From the NCBI RefSeq assembly GCF_000495475.1, contig NZ_ASGZ01000008.1, forward strand, positions 55,069-119,068: DNA of 64,000 nucleotides. Direction: 5' to 3'. The notes beneath the pieces were generated by a model. It was not told the origin of the DNA. It searched no databases and saw nothing but the letters and a program-made list of their open reading frames with translations. The position numbers and the translations under genes are program-made. Shown here piece by piece: positions 60,949 through 64,000 of the stretch (position 1 is the first letter of the stretch; each line of letters starts with the position of its first letter). Source of the DNA: Candidatus Halobonum tyrrellensis G22. Its GTDB lineage: Archaea > Halobacteriota > Halobacteria > Halobacteriales > Haloferacaceae.

Positions 60949-63117
60949 CTACGGCTCGGGCGGTGCGCCGTCGTACGCGCCGTGGTCGGTGTAGAAGTTG
61001 AGCATCGCGAACTTCAGCTTCCCCGGCGCGACGTCGATCAGTTCCGACCGCTCTTCGGGGGGGAACGCGTCCCGAACCGAGTACTTCCCCATGTCGGCGT
61101 CGGTGTAGCGCTTGTCCAACAGGAGGCGCACGCCGAAGTCGTCGGGCGAGCGGATGACCCTGCCGAGCGCCTGTCTGGTCTTTCTCACGGTCGGAATCTC
61201 GACGGCGTACTCCCAGCCGGCGTCGCTCGACCGCTCGGCGAACGCGCGGTCGTACGCGTCTTGGACCGCCTCCATCCGCTCGGAGAGCCGGGGGTACGGC
61301 ACGCCGACGACGGCGACGGTGCGGGCGGCGTCGCCGTCGAAGCTCACTCCCTCCGCGAGCGTCCCCCACAGCGAGGTGAACAGCGCCGCGTCGTCGCTGC
61401 CGACCAGTCGCGTGCGTAACTGTTCGGTGTCCCGGTCCGAGCCGTCACACAGCAGGTCGCCGAGTTCGGGGTCGCCCGACAGCAGTTGGTGGTAGCGGTC
61501 GGCCTCCGCGTACGACGGGAAGAACAGCAGGCTGTTGCCCGGCGTGAACCGTATCGCGTCCGCGAGCGCGCCCGCCACCGTCTCCTGTGTGGCGGGTTCG
61601 TCCCGCTCGGAGGCGAACAGCGCGGGCGTCGACACCGAGTAGGTGCGGCGGTTCTCCTCGGGGTACGCCAGTTCGTACGCCAGCGTCACGGGGTCCGAGA
61701 GTCCGAGCACGTCCCGGGTCACGTCGAACGGGCGGAGCGTCGCCGACATCAGCACGCTCGCGTACACCTCGCCGAACAGGTCGGCGGTCACCTCCCGCGG
61801 GATGCAGGTGTACAGCTCCGCGCGGCCGTACACCTCGTCGGTGCCGGCGTCGCGGCGGACCGACACCATCGGGTGCTGGCCGAGTTCGCCCCCGCCGTCC
61901 ATCCACGCCGAGACGAACCCGGCGGCCGCGAGCGTCTGACACTCCCGGCGGGTGGTGGTCTCGCCGTCCCTGTAGGCGTCCTCGTACTCCTGGTCGAGTT
62001 GGCGGCCCAACTGGACGGCGAGGTCACACTCCGTCCGGATCCCCCGCCCCTCGTAGCGGTCGAGGAAGGCGAGCGTGAGGTCGTCCCGGCGGTCGTCGTT
62101 GGCGATGGAGACGTCCTCCCAGCCGTCGCCCACCCCCTCCCGGGCGCCGAACCCGAGGTTGGCGTCGTACGTCTCCCGCAGCGCGTCGCGGAACGCCCCG
62201 AGCACGTTCGCCGCCGGCTCCGCACGGGAGTCGTCGCTCTCGTCGAGTTCCGAGAGGGCGGCGTCGAGCGTGTTCTCGGTGAGACTCTCGCTGGCGTGGT
62301 CGCGCGCGGCGTCCTCGACGTTGTGCGCCTCGTCGAAGACGGTGATCACGTCCTCGGGGTCCCGGTCGAGCCACCGGAAGAACTGCTCTCTGATCGTCGG
62401 GTCGAGCAGGTGGTGGTAGTTGCAGACCACCAGCTCCACCTCCTCCATCCCCTCCTTCAGCAGTTCGTAGCCGCAGAAGCCGCGCTGTCCGGCGTACTCG
62501 TACACCTCGTCGGGCGTGCGCACGTCGTCGAACAGCCACGAGAAGAACTCGCCCGTGTCGCGGGTGAGGTTGTTGAAGTAGTAGTCGCAGGTGTTCGCCG
62601 CCTCCTCGTCGTCGTCGATCGCGTCGAGTTCCTCCGCCACCGCCTGCCGCGCCTCGGCCGCCTCGCCCGCGGCGTCCCCCTCGCGCATCTCGTCGGTCAG
62701 GTCGTCGAGCCGGCGCTCCAACTGCTCGCGGTCCGCCTCGTCGTCGACCAGCGAGCGGGTGGTGTCACGGAGCGTCTGACACTCCTGGTAGTCGACGTCG
62801 ATGTGACACATCGACGACTTGCCGCGGAACACGCTCGCGCGGATGGGTTCGGTCGCGTTGATGGCGCGCGCGTCCTCGACGAACTGGCGCATCTGCTGGT
62901 GGACGTTCGTCGTGATGACCACCGTCCGGTCGTGCTCGCGGGCGTGTGCGAGCGCCGGCACGAGCGCCGAGAGCGTCTTCCCGGTGCCCGGCGCCCCCTC
63001 CATGAGCACGTCCTGCCCGCGCGCGAGCGCGTTGTCGACCCGGTCCATCGCCTCGCGCTGGTTCGGGTACGGCTCGTCGTACGGGAAGAAGCGCAGGTGG
63101 CCGTCCGTAGTCGACAC
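60949..63117 (-). CDS. XPD/Rad3-like superfamily 2 DNA helicase
   Basis: A 722-residue DEAD2-type helicase of the XPD/Rad3/DinG group, for DNA repair or unwinding. Walker A is LMEGAPGTGKTLSALVPAL, motif II DEAH in VITVFDEAHNVEDAARD, motif III VLMSATL and motif VI QALGRVIRSPDDFG. The four Cys expected for a 4Fe-4S cluster lie in CHIDVDYQEC, TCDYYFN and GFCGYEL (about residues 105-225), with an acidic insertion between them (a ~70-residue Glu/Asp helical segment, DEADREQLERRLDDLTDEM and onward). GTG start with TTTGAATCGAC ~26-30 bases upstream. Convergent with argF. Repair partners are not visible here. Confidence 0.92.
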   Translation of the reverse strand: MSTTDGHLRFFPYDEPYPNQREAMDRVDNALARGQDVLMEGAPGTGKTLSALVPALAHAREHDRTVVITTNVHQQMRQFVEDARAINATEPIRASVFRGKSSMCHIDVDYQECQTLRDTTRSLVDDEADREQLERRLDDLTDEMREGDAAGEAAEARQAVAEELDAIDDDEEAANTCDYYFNNLTRDTGEFFSWLFDDVRTPDEVYEYAGQRGFCGYELLKEGMEEVELVVCNYHHLLDPTIREQFFRWLDRDPEDVITVFDEAHNVEDAARDHASESLTENTLDAALSELDESDDSRAEPAANVLGAFRDALRETYDANLGFGAREGVGDGWEDVSIANDDRRDDLTLAFLDRYEGRGIRTECDLAVQLGRQLDQEYEDAYRDGETTTRRECQTLAAAGFVSAWMDGGGELGQHPMVSVRRDAGTDEVYGRAELYTCIPREVTADLFGEVYASVLMSATLRPFDVTRDVLGLSDPVTLAYELAYPEENRRTYSVSTPALFASERDEPATQETVAGALADAIRFTPGNSLLFFPSYAEADRYHQLLSGDPELGDLLCDGSDRDTEQLRTRLVGSDDAALFTSLWGTLAEGVSFDGDAARTVAVVGVPYPRLSERMEAVQDAYDRAFAERSSDAGWEYAVEIPTVRKTRQALGRVIRSPDDFGVRLLLDKRYTDADMGKYSVRDAFPPEERSELIDVAPGKLKFAMLNFYTDHGAYDGAPPEP

Positions 63118-63472
63118 ACCCCTACTACCGCCTCACCGGATTTGAATCGACCGCTCGGGGACGGTGCGCTCTCACCCGCCGCGACCCGGCGCGGGAGCGC
63201 CACACGCACCCGGACAGGGTGTCTACCGGCTCCTCGCGCTCGCGTCCGGCGCACCGTCGAGACACGGGAACGCTAGCGGGGGTGATCTCCCGCCGCGTGG
63301 ACCCGAGACTACCGGCCGGACCGCCGTACCGACTGCGAGCACGGGGCGGTGCGGGGGCGTCGCCGCGGGCACCGTCGTCCCCGCGGTGCGCGACCTGTGA
63401 GGCGACGGGCGCGGGACGCCCGGCCCGTCCCGTGCCGCTGACTTTTTCGCCATCGCGGTCGTCCGACCGGGT
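63118..63472. other. Divergent intergenic region, no recognised gene
   Basis: About 355 bases between the helicase start and the zinc-ribbon protein start. TTTGAATCG near 63141-63151 is the helicase box and CTGACTTTTTCG near 63437-63448 the box of the plus-strand gene. Frames in between are short and Arg/Pro/Gly-rich with no protein-like run. No RNA gene was seen. Confidence 0.5.
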
Positions 63473-64000
63473 ATGAGCGACAGCGACGCCGACCCGGACG
63501 ACGGCTCGGGTTCGGACTCGAACGCGGACGATTCGGAGTTCGACAAGGAGGCGGAGCGGGAGAAGCTCCGGGAGAAGTTCGAGAAGGACGAGAAGAAGCG
63601 CGAGTCGACCCAACGGATGAGCGAACTCCTGCTCAAGGGGGCGACGATGACCAACCGCCACTGCGACACCTGCGGGTCGCCCATCTTCAGACAGAACGGC
63701 CAGGAGTTCTGTCCGAACTGCGACGCGGGCGACGCCGCGAACGCCGCGAACGCCGCGAACGCCGCGGGCGGCGACCCCCAGCCCGCCGGCGTGGAGGTCG
63801 ATACGCCCGACGGAACGACAGCCGACCCCCCCTCCGACGACCCCGGTGCGCCGGAGAACGCCGGCACCGGCGGGCCGGTGGGCGCGGCCGACCGACCCGA
63901 CGCCGGCGAACCGGACCGCGGGGACGCCGCGCGGGAGACCGTCGAAGCCGACCCCCGCGCCGACCGGCGACCGGCCGGGGAGGCGACCCGCGAGGCGGCG
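63473..64000 (+). CDS. SSSCA1/autoantigen p27-type zinc-ribbon protein (3' truncated by window)
   Basis: The frame is open from ATG 63473 to the window end (176 codons), so the C-terminus is missing. After an acidic start, residues ~22-48 (EFDKEAEREKLREKFEKDEKKR) form a charged helix, then MSELLLKGATMTNRHCDTCGSPIFRQNGQEFCPNC: a Sjogren/scleroderma autoantigen 1 (p27) zinc ribbon with Cys64, Cys67, Cys80 and Cys83. The family is common in archaea and also in eukaryotes; its role is unclear. After the ribbon the sequence becomes a low-complexity tail: 9-base GCCGCGAAC repeats at 63734-63769 give A-A-N units, then Pro/Asp/Gly-rich residues. Confidence 0.85.
   Translation, partial: MSDSDADPDDGSGSDSNADDSEFDKEAEREKLREKFEKDEKKRESTQRMSELLLKGATMTNRHCDTCGSPIFRQNGQEFCPNCDAGDAANAANAANAAGGDPQPAGVEVDTPDGTTADPPSDDPGAPENAGTGGPVGAADRPDAGEPDRGDAARETVEADPRADRRPAGEATREAA
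63734..63769. repeat. 9-bp tandem repeats in the zinc-ribbon gene
   Basis: Three perfect GCCGCGAAC units (63734-63760) and a fourth that diverges to GCCGCGGGC. In frame each unit gives Ala-Ala-Asn. The repeat sits at the border between the folded ribbon and the low-complexity tail, so copy number can vary without loss of function. Confidence 0.8.

Overview
This 64 kb window is a piece of a haloarchaeal (class Halobacteria) chromosome. The evidence is very high GC content, proteins rich in Asp and Glu, a Tat-dependent lipoprotein, archaeal-only genes (DNA polymerase D large subunit, CheF, LysW-dependent arginine synthesis, TrmB-type regulators), and TATA-like boxes about 25-33 bases before start codons at most gene heads, the spacing expected for leaderless mRNAs. 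The genus cannot be fixed from the sequence alone.

Layout. 0-10.3 kb is a taxis region: a 5'-truncated CheF, a GNAT acetyltransferase, then a tightly packed minus-strand block cheB-cheA-cheR-HEAT-repeat protein-second CheF, a divergent cheW, and three plus-strand genes. Of these three, one is a KaiC-like ATPase, one is an uncharacterised acidic protein, and one is a P-loop variant protein. 10.3-12 kb is a small accessory patch: an RHH antitoxin, its broken RelE/ParE toxin, and a small membrane protein in DNA visibly richer in A+T. 12-19.3 kb holds a NifU-type Fe-S scaffold, an orphan iron-type binding lipoprotein behind a perfect palindrome, small proteins, a sulfatase-fold enzyme, a ketopantoate reductase and a rubredoxin-like protein. 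19.4-24.4 kb is the PolD large subunit, split by a 509-residue intein at its catalytic centre. 24.6-30.4 kb holds a PPC-domain protein, metY-metX and an ABC exporter.

30.4-38.5 kb holds a bacterial-type NAD ligase (ligA), a class V aminotransferase beside serB and serA (a probable phosphoserine pathway), and thrC. 38.6-42.8 kb is a run of small conserved genes (RidA, TrmB-like, VOC, cupin, unknowns) with short tandem repeats between them. 42.9-49.6 kb is tetrapyrrole and nitrogen biology: hemL, an ammonium channel fused to a PII domain, and the operon hemC-cobA-hemD. 49.7-51.1 kb is a membrane histidine kinase. 51.4-60.8 kb is a complete carrier-protein arginine pathway, argGH followed by lysW(argW)-lysX(argX)-argC-argB-argD-argE(lysK)-argF with overlapping start/stop codons. 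The end holds an XPD/Rad3-like helicase and a 3'-truncated zinc-ribbon protein.

Functionally, most of the window is core metabolism in compact operons. The points most worth a second look are the uncharacterised ATPase trio next to the chemotaxis genes, the Amt-PII fusion with its repeated acidic linker, the intein ending in Lys-Gln, the decayed toxin, and the iron-box-like palindrome. No rRNA, tRNA, CRISPR array or insertion sequence was recognised.
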